A stretch of 64,000 bases of DNA from Pyrocephalus nanus (lineage: Eukaryota; Chordata; Aves; Passeriformes; Tyrannidae): contig CM076259.1 of the NCBI GenBank assembly GCA_038380795.1, forward strand, positions 24,348,977-24,412,976. Direction: 5' to 3'. The notes under the pieces were generated by a model that was given only the letters and a program-made list of their open reading frames with translations, ran no database searches and was not told the origin of the DNA. Both the position numbers and the translations under genes were made by a program. How positions within the stretch are numbered: position 1 is the first letter of the stretch; every line of letters begins with the position of its first letter. Below, piece after piece: positions 25,061 to 36,940 of the stretch.

Positions 25061-28000
25061 ATGTCCCCCTCCAAAATAATAAATAGATGAATGTGTACAG
25101 AGGGAAGGGAAAGGCCTGAATCACAGAAAAGGCAAAGGTTTTTATTGCCTGCTCACACAGTGCTGAGCAATAAAACATACTACTTGCCAAATAATGCAAA
25201 TGCCTCCTATAGTCTTATATGCATGTATGTGAAGCATTTTTAGGTTTCTGTATAAACAGAACAATTTGTGATCACATTTCAAAAAGAACTCACTGCAGTG
25301 TGAGTGTGAATACATAGACATATGCATGAAGCACAATGCATAAGGAAATCAGACACGTTCATTGTAAAAATTTGGAAAGTAACTCTACTATCGCAGTCAT
25401 ACAGCCCCTGTGAGACTATGCAACTCGAGGGTCAAAGCAGTCCACAGAAAGGGAGACAGTCACCACACTGGGACTTGGAGTGTGAGACTCAGGATTAAAA
25501 AACAGCAGTGGAGTGGAGGGTAAAAACTTTAAAAGCTCATTAGAACAGAAGAACAGTCCTGTGCAAAAAAGACCTGACTAAAATAGAGAAAGTCTGAGAT
25601 AACATAGAAGCTCAAGGAAGGGAAAGGAACTAGAGACAGAATAAGACCTGGGCCTATAAATACTTCCTTCATGCCTAAAAAAGTTGCTTTGCTTCTCTAC
25701 CCCTTACCATCCAGTGGGTAGCTGTTCTATCTACCTGGAGTGGATTAATACTGCAGTAGCCACCCAAATGCACCATCTTACCTCAGTTTCAGGACCTACA
25801 ATCAGATAAGTGCAAGCACCAAAAAAGCTGCCACAGAGCATTTAACTCACAGCAAATATATGGCGTAGCTTACCACACTGTGAGTCATTTCTGTGGATGG
25901 ACTCTATAGCCAGCTCAGCTAGATGTGAGAATTAAAAATACAAAAACGTGCTTATTTATACAGCCATACTAGGATATTTTCTTGTTTGTGGTGCTTTTTG
26001 GGTTTCTGAGGTAGCTCTCTGCCTACAGAACCACAGTTATTTTGTGAGGCAGAGCCATGTGGATGTCACAGAGGACACAGATGTTTTGATCTCTTCAACT
26101 GAGATATTTTTAGTTTGTTTTATTTTTCTATTTTAATGTAAAATAGAAACATTTTAGATTGAAAGGGCATGGAAAAGTAAAAAAAAATCACTAGTTTAGT
26201 TATATTGTTTGAACGAGGGAAATGCAGCAAATAAACAAATGACAGACAGGAAACAGTGGGAATTAGCTTTTAAAACCCCACAACTTTCTAGATTTAGTTA
26301 TCTGAGATATCTTTTGTTTATTTCAGTAGTTCATTTTGTGTCTGAACTGCTTCTTTTGTGTGAATAAAATCTTCACCTTGGGGATCTACTACTACAGATT
26401 TTTTGCAGAGTGAGTGGTATTTTCACAGCACCTTAACATTAACTCAGGTCTGTTTCCCCCTGAAGTCAAGAAGTGGCATTTTATCATCAATGGCAATGAA
26501 AAGAAAATAAAGCTGATCTAGAGTGCTTCATTTTCCCACACATAATTTTCCTCTTCTGATGGTTCGTACCTGTGTATGTTCATGTACCAAAGAGTTGCTT
26601 AGGAATCTGGAACACATAAGTGTGATTGGTGGTTCAGGGCCATATTGAAAATAGATTTCAAGAAGAAAAAAATATAGGAGTTGTACATAAACCAAAAAGA
26701 AATGAAGAATTTTTGTTCAGAACTTCAGAAAGCATCTCCATATAAAAAGCTAAAGTAACAACAGTCTGATCCCAAACAGACTATTTGAGGATAAGAGAAT
26801 AAAATGAAACCAGAAGACAGTAGTCTGAATCAAGGCAGACCTGCCCTCACTAAAATTTGTAAGTTAGCTTTTTTTTTTCTCATAAGGGAATAAAATAAGT
26901 ACAGTTCTGTCCAGTTTGACAGTTGCATCCAAACAGAAATTCTGCATCACCAAACAACCCACTGTGGTGTGCTGGAGCCTCAGAGTTGCTTTAAACTGTG
27001 CCAACTGCTTTGGCAGAGGAGATATGCTCAGCAGCACAAAATATAGGAATATTAAGAATGCTGGTAAATTCCTTATTTTATGTCTGAGAAAGCTGGTATG
27101 GAAAAGGGAAATGATGTGCCCAACAAACTACATTAGATCCCAGGTTCACAGCTCTTTTCTGCTCCCAGGAAAAGCAAAAGCAGCGCATTTGGTCCTGTCA
27201 GACTTGAATGGACAGACTGGTACTGGGGTACTTTGATTTTTAATTGCTGCATTCCTGTGCCTGACACCATGGAGGAGAGGTAAGGGACAGGATAAAGCAG
27301 TTTACAGGCTTGTGCCTGAGAGCAGCTTTGTTGCACTCCTGCTCCAATCCCCCACAGTTCTGCTTGTACAGGCAGCATTCCTGAGGGGGTGGTTACTTCT
27401 CACTGCAAGCTCTCATTAAGCTGCCCGAGCAGCACTGGGGCGGTTGTAGGACAGCAAGTTGCACTTGTCATCAACATCGACAAGCCCCTGACTTTCTGAC
27501 CACATAGGTGTGGGGCAGCAGAGTCCCAGCCCCACCAGCCTGAGAGGCTGTTCTGTGTGACAGCAGTGTCTGTATGTCCACAGCAGCAACCAAGTCAAGC
27601 CACGGCCCTGGACCTTCTTTGATGACGAGTCTTTGTGATACAAGCCCTGCATTGGAATAGGGCCCCTCCGAGTCAAAGGAGATGAGCTGGAAACTCATCT
27701 CATCTCTCTCAATGGTGATCTAAGTCCAGGAACGAGAGTGGGGAAAAGTAAGGAGCATTTCCTGAATTCCCAAAAGAAAAACCCAAGTGCCTCAGTGTCT
27801 GGTGAGCCACAGTCAGCAGTCAGAGCATTGGGACGTGCTGTTAGGTGGCAGGAGAGGGAGGGGAAAAAAGGGTCAGAGACAATTGCTGATGGACGTGTGT
27901 GCTGTGGGGCCACTGCTTGTCTCTCTCCCTCCCTCTGATCATGTAATATTCAAGTCAGCTTTTTTTCCCCTTCTGTCTGTGGGGATGTTGGGCAGCAACA

Positions 28001-28739
28001 CGACCACCACTGTGGGCTGCCAAGCATTCGCTTGATAGCACAAAAGTGAGTGAGACAAAACAGAGGTGACTAGGAAAAGCCCAAACTTTGAGAGCAACCT
28101 TCATTTGAAGGACAAACTATCTGCTTTGTGACTCCAAGGCCTTGTGCCAGAGTCATCTTACAGGCTGCATCACCAGTGCTACGCCGGCTGGGGTGACGGT
28201 GTGTGTGGTGTTGCAGTGGACAGCTCTGCCAGCACTCAGCTTTTCTTCAGCTGCCTGAGGCTACTGGTGGCATGAAAATGGTATATCAGTGGTATCTCAA
28301 TTCATTCACTCCACATCTTCATGGAGAAAGGCAGATATAAGTTTTCCTTGGGACTGCCAAAATGTTTGCTTTATGCTCCAGGTGAAGCACAACAAAGGCA
28401 GAGGCCTCTAGTTTTGCCATGGACCAAACCTGCTGTAGCTAGACTAATGCTTTTGCCTGGGGTCACTGAGGTACAGTGGAAGTGCAGTATTTGCATTGCT
28501 TTCCTTTTTTTGGCAGACTCATGGGCGTTATTACAATGAAGTTTTAAAACTCCTTTCCCAAAGCTATTTTTGACTCTATGTGCGTGTGCACGCATGTGAA
28601 GGCACACAAACTTTAACTTAGAGCTGCTCATCCTTTCCCATTTCCTCCTCCCCATGGCATCTGTTTTTCCTCTTACCCAGGCAGGAAGATATTAATTTTT
28701 TGCTCTGCTAGTCAGAAGATTAGAAATATTAAGATGTAT
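25061..28739. other. Unannotated sequence
   Basis: AT-rich from 25.9 to 26.9 kb, more GC-rich and CpG-containing from 27.2 to 28.3 kb. One minus-strand segment with an exon-like start is described separately. No interspersed repeat is recognised. Confidence 0.35.
27471..27724 (-). other. Open segment preceded by a splice-acceptor-like tract (possible exon)
   Basis: Read on the minus strand, a pyrimidine-rich tract ends in 'ctggacttag' at about 27719. From there a frame stays open for about 83 codons to 27471, starting ITIERDEMSFQLISFDSEG. An in-frame stop sits exactly at the putative acceptor, as expected if the frame is entered by splicing. I do not recognise the peptide. No clear donor stands out, and an overlapping second frame is also open (27416-27676). 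It is equally compatible with chance in a GC-rich patch. Confidence 0.12.
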
Positions 28740-29010
28740 GCAGCATAACAGTGTTTATTTAGTTTGGTTTGCCTTTTTTTTTTTTTTTATCTGAAGGCCA
28801 AAGAGAACTTAATTTAATTGGTGGGAAGATAAAATAGGGCTGCATTTACAAACAGGTTATCTTTCTACTGTCAACTCATCTCGCCTGCTCTGTCAATTGG
28901 TTGAATTTAATTGTTCCAGGCCTCCTAGTTTTATTAAGCTCTTCCTGTCCCCTCATTCCTGATTACTCTGCTTCTGCATAATATATTCTCTTTGCAGGTG
29001 ACTGCAGGAC
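28740..29010. promoter_or_regulatory. Candidate conserved non-coding element
   Basis: The 10-mer aatttaattg occurs exactly twice, at 28811-28820 and 28904-28913, inside AT-rich sequence with a T run near 28774-28788. Duplicated homeodomain-like cores with about one nucleosome-free spacing are common in enhancers. This is inference from motif only. Confidence 0.2.
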
Positions 29011-29336
29011 TGGAGGAAAGCCTTGAGTGCATGATTAAAAAAAAAAGGCATGTTAAGCAAAGCTAGAAAAGCCCAGAGCCTAAGACTCACATGTACCAAT
29101 ATGTTACTTAGAAGGCATAGCAGGCTCGCCACCTGCAGCTACCGTGTCTAGAGACTGGTTATTTTTCCAAGATCTGCATACAATTTTAAATGGTTGAGGG
29201 GAGAAGTGACAGGGTTTAAGTCTGCCTATTGATGAACATAGCTAGATGACATGGACCACAGTGGTCCATTCTGGCCCTGGCTCGTTGATGCTGTGGATTG
29301 AAAAGTGTTGGCAAGACGTTAGCAGTTGGTTTTCCA

Positions 29337-29432
29337 GAAAAACAAAACAAAACAAAACAAAACACAAAACCCCAAACAAAACAAAAACAAACAAAACTAA
29401 AACAAAACAAACAAACAAACCACCAAACAAAA
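29337..29432 (+). repeat. A/C-rich simple repeat (CAAAA)n/(CAAA)n
   Basis: About 96 bp of CAAAA and CAAA units with a central ACCCCAAA interruption. It resembles the tract at 8741-8834 in composition. Open frames over it are artefacts. Confidence 0.93.
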
Positions 29433-31369
29433 TACTCTGGCATGATTAAATGACAGCAGTGCCAAAAACTCTTGTTAGTCTAAACTCCCTTGAGTATTAG
29501 ATACAACCTGCCCAGTGGACTGAATTCTGCCTCTGCTGTCAGTAGCAGAGCCATGGCAGTACAGAGCTAGGTATATGCAGTTTCATGGGTAGGTTTTGCA
29601 TCCTGACCTGACCTCTGTGTTGCAGCAGCTATGCTCTAGCAGTATGTGAGCTGGCAAATGCATGTCTAATTCAGGTACAGCTGTAGGAGCTACAGCCATA
29701 TCTCGATTAAAATTAGATTAGCCTACCCTACATTAGGTAGGCTTCAGCCAACTCACATATGCTTCAGATAGCTATTTCCCCAGTCTCTCTTTAAGCCAGC
29801 ACCACCACCATTACCAAGTTTGTCAGCACTTTTCAAAGATTTTTCTACATTATTAATGACTGTACCCACACTGTCCACGGAGAGATGTAGACTGGGCTGG
29901 TAAGTGACTACTTTAGGTCTTCAGAGGAAATAAAATAACTCATCAAAGGACTTTATAAGGCCTGGATGGGCTCATATATACTAGTAAGGCAAACTGATAT
30001 TTTGAGCTTCATCCTAAATGTACTACAGTCACAACACAGAACAGAATAACAGCACACTGGGACTTCCTATCCACTCTCCTCCTTGTACTTGCACTATAAA
30101 ATAATCATATCAATCTGCTTCTCAGTTCTTGTTTGGACACTGGAATACATTCATTATCACAATTACAGCTTAGGCTGAGTCTAATGTTAGGGGCTGATTT
30201 CTCCACCCTGTGCTTCTGATCAGTACCACAGCTTGAAGCTGGAGCAATTTTCATGCTCCTTCTCTTCTTCTATTGTTCCACCACTATCACAAAGACAACA
30301 GATGCTCACAAACAGGGTCTTACCTTGCAGCAAAAGGTGAAGGCACTGTTCAACGTTTAAGTAGGACTGGTGACTTAGAGGCATGAAAGCTGAAAAAATC
30401 CTACGTGTTAGTGAATGTCAGATGTGATAGATAGAGCCTGAACTAGTCAAAGCAATTCTTAAGAGTTCAGCAATACTCTGCGTATGAGCATGCAGTATCT
30501 TGATCTCTGTCTCTCAAACTGAAATGAAGATGTATGCAGTATGCCTTTCTGATCCACCTGACTCACCTTACCTGGGATTATTTACCACAAGAAATGTACC
30601 TGGAATCTGCCACGGCAGTTGAATTCCTCTTTGTTTTCCTTTTATCCTTTTCCTTTTCTTCCTAATTTAAATTAGACTAAATGGCTTTAGAGGAGTCTTG
30701 CCTAGATTCCCCTGGTGATTCAGCCATATTGTAAGCACAATGCAGAGACCGGTGAGTCAGGAGGAAATGAGAAGGAACAATTCACCCACCCTTTTTCTTA
30801 CCATCCCTAATCCTCCCTTGCCCATGAAGAATCTGCAACTTTCTCAAGAAATCTATTAAGTGGCAGAGTTGTTCTCCCCATTGTCAAACAAGGAGATTAA
30901 ATCCAGCTCAGAGGTTAAACAGGGGGTAAAGGAGGAATCATAAAAGTAGATACATCCCTCCAAAACAGCTCCTTTTATCATGCAACTTCACATTTGTTGT
31001 AAAGAAGTTGCAGTGTAGAAATAGGAAGAAAGAAAAACTGATGATTTTTTTTTTTTCATCTTAGAAATGGAAAAGACTTTGGAACATCATACTTCAGAGG
31101 TACAGAAATCAATTATCTCCTATTACAAGCACCATGGTAGATAAACATCTTTCTCAACAGGTCAAATGACATACTAAACACAGTTAGAGCATTTGCTTCC
31201 ACAGTAACAAGAGAAGTCAATCTTAGTTTAGGTAAGGGCAGAGAGAAAGGAGAATTCTCATACTCTCAATCACAAGAAGTTTCAAGCACAATCTCAAGAT
31301 GTGTGAGTGCTCATCCACCACTAATGGGAGGTAGTGCATTACTCATGCCTCCCTCCATCTTTGTAATTA
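29433..31369. other. Unannotated unique sequence
   Basis: No gene or interspersed repeat recognised. A T13-14 run lies near 31046. Confidence 0.4.
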
Positions 31370-32360
31370 TACACCTCATCTATACCAGTTGTCTAGGCTG
31401 CTCTAGAGCCCTGATCCTATAGTCGTTAGTCACTCTCTTGTAATTTTCTGCCTCTTTTTTTTTCATGGCCAGTATATACCCATTTGCTTTTGTGCCAACA
31501 TTGTCTTTTAGCTTAAACAGTTCTTCTTCCTCCTTGACATTTATCCCCTTAACTTGTTCATAGAGAAAAACCATATCCCTTCTCAGCCTTTGTTTTGTTA
31601 GACAGGTGGAACACTTTGTAGTCTCCTCACATATGACAGGTTCTTCATTCTCCTGGACAGCCCCACAACCTTCCTCAGCAGCCTTCTTCTTCTGTTTCTG
31701 CTATAGCTCAGCTAGACATGTGACTGGCTGGTGCTGAGGATGATGTTCCAGATAACGCCTCAGCTAAGCCTCATACAATACTAAAAACTCCTTCTCTGCC
31801 TCAGAAAGCCTTTTCATCTAAGATTGCATTTGCTTGTTTCTCACCTGCATCCCAAGGGGGGCTCACAGTTATACTAGCAAATCACAGGATGACTAACACC
31901 TTGGTCCTTTCTACCTATGGTTATTTCCAATTTATTAATTTATTTATTCTGGCACATGGAAGAAATTCTCATATTAATCCCAAGAATGTAACCTTTCACT
32001 CTGCAGTATCTAATTTCATCCTCTTTCTATTATACCCAAGGTCACCCAATGCTTCCTTCAGGATCTCACTTTTGTCTTGAAAGTCTGCAAGTTTTGTTTT
32101 ATCAGCTAATTTCATCAGCACATTCCTTCTTTGCAATTTTATTCCTAATCCCTGTCTTCTCCAGACTTCAGCAGTAATTTCCCATGTGGTATCACCTTCC
32201 TAAAGTCCAAAATAAATTAGATTTGACATAGTTTTTTTTCTCTCTAAAAAGTTGATTCTCTTCCTCAAGGAAAGTATCTGGTTAGTTTGAGATAGTTCTG
32301 CTTTGACAAACCTGGACTGTATTGAGCCCCCTTACCTCCCTGTTTGTATTTGTTTTTACC
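31370..32360 (-). mobile_element. Old CR1 LINE, about 1 kb, 3' half of ORF2 to near the 3' end
   Basis: The plus strand is the reverse complement of an old CR1 type that I also know from turtle and crocodilian genomes. Ordered matches include 'atacccatttgcttttgtgc' near 31478, 'cttctcagcctttgttttgt' near 31579, 'atgacaggttcttcattctc' near 31634, 'taatttcatcctctttctat' near 32011, 'cccatgtggtatcacc' near 32180 and 'gacaaacctggactgtattg' near 32303. The minus-strand frame at 31380-31574 (peptide part EEELFKLKDNVGTKANGYIL) belongs to the 3' end of this element and is not a host gene. Many indels separate the blocks. It is the longest interspersed repeat in the window. Confidence 0.85.
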
Positions 32361-32430
32361 TTCAAAACCTTATTTATTTTTTTTTAATGAGTCTACACAG
32401 ATATAGACATCTGTGCACTGTTAAAAGGGA

Positions 32431-32555
32431 TAATAATAATAAAAAAAACAAAAACAAAAACAGGTCAAAAGATAGTTTCAAGATGAATCAGAGTATTTTT
32501 ACCTTTTTTTCTTTTTCTTTTTTTTTTTTCTTTTTTCTTTTTTTTTTTTTTTTTA
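32431..32555. repeat. A-rich tract followed by T-rich tract
   Basis: 32431-32462 is (AAT)n then (AAAAAC)n. 32496-32554 is almost pure T with a few C. The two are about 33 bases apart and complementary in composition, so the strand could fold back. They lie directly beyond the 5' side of the old CR1 fragment. Confidence 0.9.
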
Positions 32556-35500
32556 TGTCTGCATCCTCTCAAATCGGAGAAATTCTTATTATGATTGAAC
32601 CCAGATGAATAATTTCCCATTCCTCTCTAAATTATACTACACCGCGGTATAACCTCAGGAGTTTCACAAAGGGGCCCTTCAGCAGATACACATTGCTCAT
32701 CAAGAGGGCTGCTGGAGAGGATCAGGTTTGAGTGGTGGGCATTTTTGGTTAGGAAAAGGCGGAGGGGGCTGGGTTATCTGCATACAGCAGGTATTTCCAT
32801 CTCCTTTGAAACAGTGGGAATCCACATGCTTCATATGAGCCAGGAGCGTTTTCACACAAATAATGACTTGCATTAATAATGTTGTCAGCCTCCAAGTGCT
32901 GGTGGCCTCTTTCCAGGTGCTAGTGGCTGAATTCAAAAGGGCTGATTCACATAAAGCTTGGAAAACAAAAATAAAAATTAACTGGCTTATCAGAAGCTTT
33001 ACCAACCCTTTCCAGTAACCTCATTAAGTTAGCCAAAGGAAAGCATTTAAAATCCTAGCCACCAGTGGAGACATGTATAATCAGCTGGACAACACAGGTG
33101 AACAGGCTCCAAAGACCAAGTGAATGTAGCCTGATAGGGAGCAACAGGATGAAACAGCTTAGCCCTAAACTCTTGCTTGCATACATTAATTAATTAAACA
33201 AACTCTAAATTCTAGGCAAGATCCAGTTGTGCATCACCCACTGTGAATACCCACTTCATGTGTGAGGCCATGTTCTGCTGGGGAATGAGGACTGAAGTGT
33301 AAACCTGCAGTGTACACTCCACACTCTCGTGTGTACTTTTCCCACACTGCCATCCCAAAGATCCTAAGGCACTCCTGGCCAGAAGAGGTGACTGATGAAA
33401 AATGATCCTGCTCACAGCACCTACTTCTGCTTAGTTGAGTTCTGATTTTTTTTGGATTGTGTGATCATACTGTCTGTATATAAGTCTCTTCTAATAGCTA
33501 TTGAGTCAACTGGCCAGTTTCAATCCAGTTTGGCAGAGGAACAGAAGTCTCAAGGATATTATTAAGCTCTGAACAGTTTTGTGCAAAAACCCAGACAGGT
33601 AGAAGTTTAGTTTCACAGAGTGAGGGTTTACATTAGACATGCAGGTCTCATCTGGCCTGGAAAGCTGAAGAAGTGGATGCATTTCATTTTTATATGAGAA
33701 AACAAAACAAAATTCAAATGATGGGAATAAAGATAGAATATTTGGGCAAGTGTGAGCCTCTGAATGAACCTCAAGCCCTTTTATATCCATTTATAGGTAT
33801 AGGTCTATGTTGGTTGATATAGGACAGGGAGGATAGGAGCTACATGACAGCCACTAAATTTTTTTCACAAGCCCTTTTGTAAAAGATGCACTGGGTTATC
33901 CCAGATTTTGCTGTTGAGATACTAGAAGGGAAAGTGATGAAGAAGTGGTAAAGTACCATAAGTTTGGTCTCCAGACTACCACCTTCACAACATGGACTTT
34001 TTTCTTGACCCAAAGTGAAGTCTATTCTTACCTTTCAGCTTCAGTTTCTGTCCTCTGCACAGCCAGGAGGTGCTTGAGAAACATTGTTGAAAGAAAGAAA
34101 TGTCCCTGTACCCATTCCGTGACTTATATGGCTAACTCCTGGAGTCAAATGAAAACAAATGGGCCTTGATTTACCAAAACATTACCCTGTGTTCCGCTAG
34201 TTCTTCTCACCTTCATACAAACATCTTGCTATTTCTACCTGCCTTTTTGCTAAACAGGTATTGACAAAATTGCATTTAATATCAGGAACTAGTTCACATC
34301 TTGATAAAAGAAAAGCTTTCTTAAAGAATTCACAACCGTATCCTGCCATGCTTACAGTAAATATCCTTGAGGTTTTTCTCTACTGAAATAGGGCAACACC
34401 AGCTGGAACACCTCTGACATTTCTAAATATTTGCTCACACTAGCATATACATTACTTTAATGCAGGGAAAAAAATCAGAACAGTCCCTTAAGGCACGCTC
34501 ATTTCTATTTGCATACAAGTAATAGTCCAGTTTGACTAAGCTTTCCAGCCCTTTTACGTTAGTGTGGCCGCATCCACACTAAGGGTGGATGATAAAACAA
34601 CATAAAATCACTTTTCTAAATGAACAATTAGAAATGGACACAAAATTTGCATAGAGATAGCAAGCTAGGGAGAGATGAAACCCTTCTCCCCTTTGGCTTA
34701 TCTTTGTATAGCAAGAAAATGAAAATTGGTGCTAATGCTTGTACAATTCTATAGGCATAGGAAATGGTATTACCAAAAAGACAAGTATCACTGTTAATAT
34801 TATGGAACATAAGATAAAAAACAACATTGTGGGTTTAGGTGTAGTGAAAAGCAAGAGAGTCGACGTAAGAACCAAAGTAGGGAGGCACTCATTGGAGAGA
34901 AGTCGGATTCTGTCTCTACCCTGACAATTTCTTTCCTTATTCAAAGCGATTGTTTCTGCCTCTCATTTGCATAAGCACTTCGCTCATTAACAGGCTGTAA
35001 AAGGAAAAATGAGATGGGGGTGGGGAGAAGGAATAGTGCACTGATAGAATAAAAGGTTTTAAACCAGGGAAGCAAGAAGGTCACATCAAGACCAGGATGA
35101 TAAGAGCTGAGGTCAGTGAAGGCCATGGCATCCCTTTGTCAAAGTCACTCAGAAAAAGGACGTGGAACTGATTTTCATTCTTCACTCTTCTATATACACA
35201 ACTATCTCTCCTCTCCAGTTCTTCTTCCCTCTCCTCTTCCCTCCCACCATGCTCTCTCCACGCTGCTGGCTCTTTTAAGCCTGAGCTGTTTGGGCCAATT
35301 TTCCTCTCATCCCAGATGGTTTCCATGTGCTGAGTCCATTTTCATCTCCTGCAGCAAAAAACGAACCAGACTTCCATGTTCATTGGTATCTGTCCTTGAG
35401 GGACAAACCCACAGCTGGTGTAAAGTGGAGATGAGGATACACCCCCAAAACAGCCCCTGGGGGAGACACAGGAGAGGCAGTTCAGTCTGGAACAGACACT

Positions 35501-36711
35501 CTGTTGTGGTATGTGTTAGGATTTGCACTGGATTTGTGACAACTGTGGCAAGAGCACCCAAGGGGGTGAAATAACAGAAGCTTCTGCCTGATGCTGCAGG
35601 CAGGACACATGGACAGCTCACACTCTCAGCCAGTGGATATTGGCTCACGTCACTGGTTTGAGACAACATCTGGCTTCCTCACTCTTGCTCCTTCCCACTG
35701 GCTCTCTCCTATTACAAGGACAGTTTGCCATTTACGTGGCTTCAGCCCAGGAAATAACTCCATTTTCAGAGCTGGCCAGACTCTGAACAGCAAGAAAGCA
35801 ACAGAAGGAAGGAAAAAAATATAGGAATAAAGAGAGAAATATGAAGTACTACATAGTGCTACAGATAATGAGGCTGAAAGGGACATTACATGAGCAGAGT
35901 CCTTTCTTATGTTGTAACCATTCTCACCATACTTGTCTGATCATGCACCTAAGAAAACACCAGTGATGGAGATTGCTCCCTTCCTACATGATCTGCTCTA
36001 GGGAGTCTCTGCCCTTACCATTGGAGAATCTATCCCAGTGAATCTCTCTCACAATTAAAATCTGCTAATTTTTGTCCCTATAAACAGGACAAGAAGATGG
36101 TTGCCTTTGGTTTTGCAACATCTTTCAGCATTTTGGAGGCTATTTTCCCCAGTGTTCATTGGTATACATTAAAGGAAAAGATTGGTAATTTAAGTATAGA
36201 CAGGACTCAGTCATAATTTGTCATGTAAAAGCAACGTACTGCAAAAATTTGAGGCAGGAACACACATTCATGCATTGTTGATATAAGATTAAGGGAGGGA
36301 AAAAGTGAGGAGTTGCAACTCCTGTGCTCTCTTTCCTCTGCCATTCCACATTTGGAATACATTATTCTGCTGCTGTAACTCATCAGGTAACACAGGTTAG
36401 GCAAAGGCTCAGCAGTCCTTTAGTCAATATAGACATGAAAAAGGTTTCCTCTCCAACCAACATTAGTATCCCCAGAAGCAGCACCTCCTGAACCCAGCAA
36501 AAGTGTCCAGTACACAGTGACTTCCAAACCTCATGAATAAAGGCTTCCTGTCACACTCAGAAACACAACATTTCAACTTATGAGTTTGGAAAGAATCAAA
36601 GGAACAGGGCTCCCATCTTCATGACTGGCTCTATTTGACTGAAGAAGTTCTCACCTCTACAAACTTTCCATGCTAGACCAAAACATAATTGGATCAATGA
36701 TCAGTATTATT
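32556..36711. other. Unannotated unique sequence
   Basis: No coding segment recognised. A short imperfect tandem duplication of 'tgctggtggcctctttcc' type units lies at 32896-32931. Open frames at 35116-35574 (+) and 35307-35669 (-) overlap in opposite strands and have no recognisable domain. Confidence 0.4.
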
Positions 36712-36940
36712 ACAGAACCATTCAGGTTGCAAAAGACCCCTGAAATCATCAAGTCCAACCACTAACCCAGCATTGCCAAGTTCACCACAAAAACCATGTC
36801 CTTAAATGTCACATCTACATGTCTTTTAAATACCTCTGAGGATGGTGTCTCCACCATTTCCGTGGGCAGCCTGTTCCAATGACTGACCATCTTTTCTGTG
36901 AAGAGATTTTTCCTAATATCTCATCCAATCTGAAGGTTGT
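36712..36940 (-). mobile_element. CR1 LINE 3' fragment
   Basis: It reads on the plus strand as reverse-complement CR1: 'aaatcatcaagtccaacc' near 36745, 'catctacatgtcttttaaat' near 36812, 'gtgggcagcctgttccaatg' near 36862 and 'agatttttcctaatatc' near 36904. The element is truncated on its 5' side, and the terminal short repeat is degraded. Confidence 0.9.

Noticed and set aside
31380..31574. Minus-strand 64-codon frame that looks protein-like
   Set aside because: It lies inside the old CR1 element and matches its 3' region, so it is not a host gene.
35116..35669. Overlapping opposite-strand frames of 152 and 120 codons
   Set aside because: Opposite frames in the same stop-poor stretch are mutual shadows; neither resembles a known protein.
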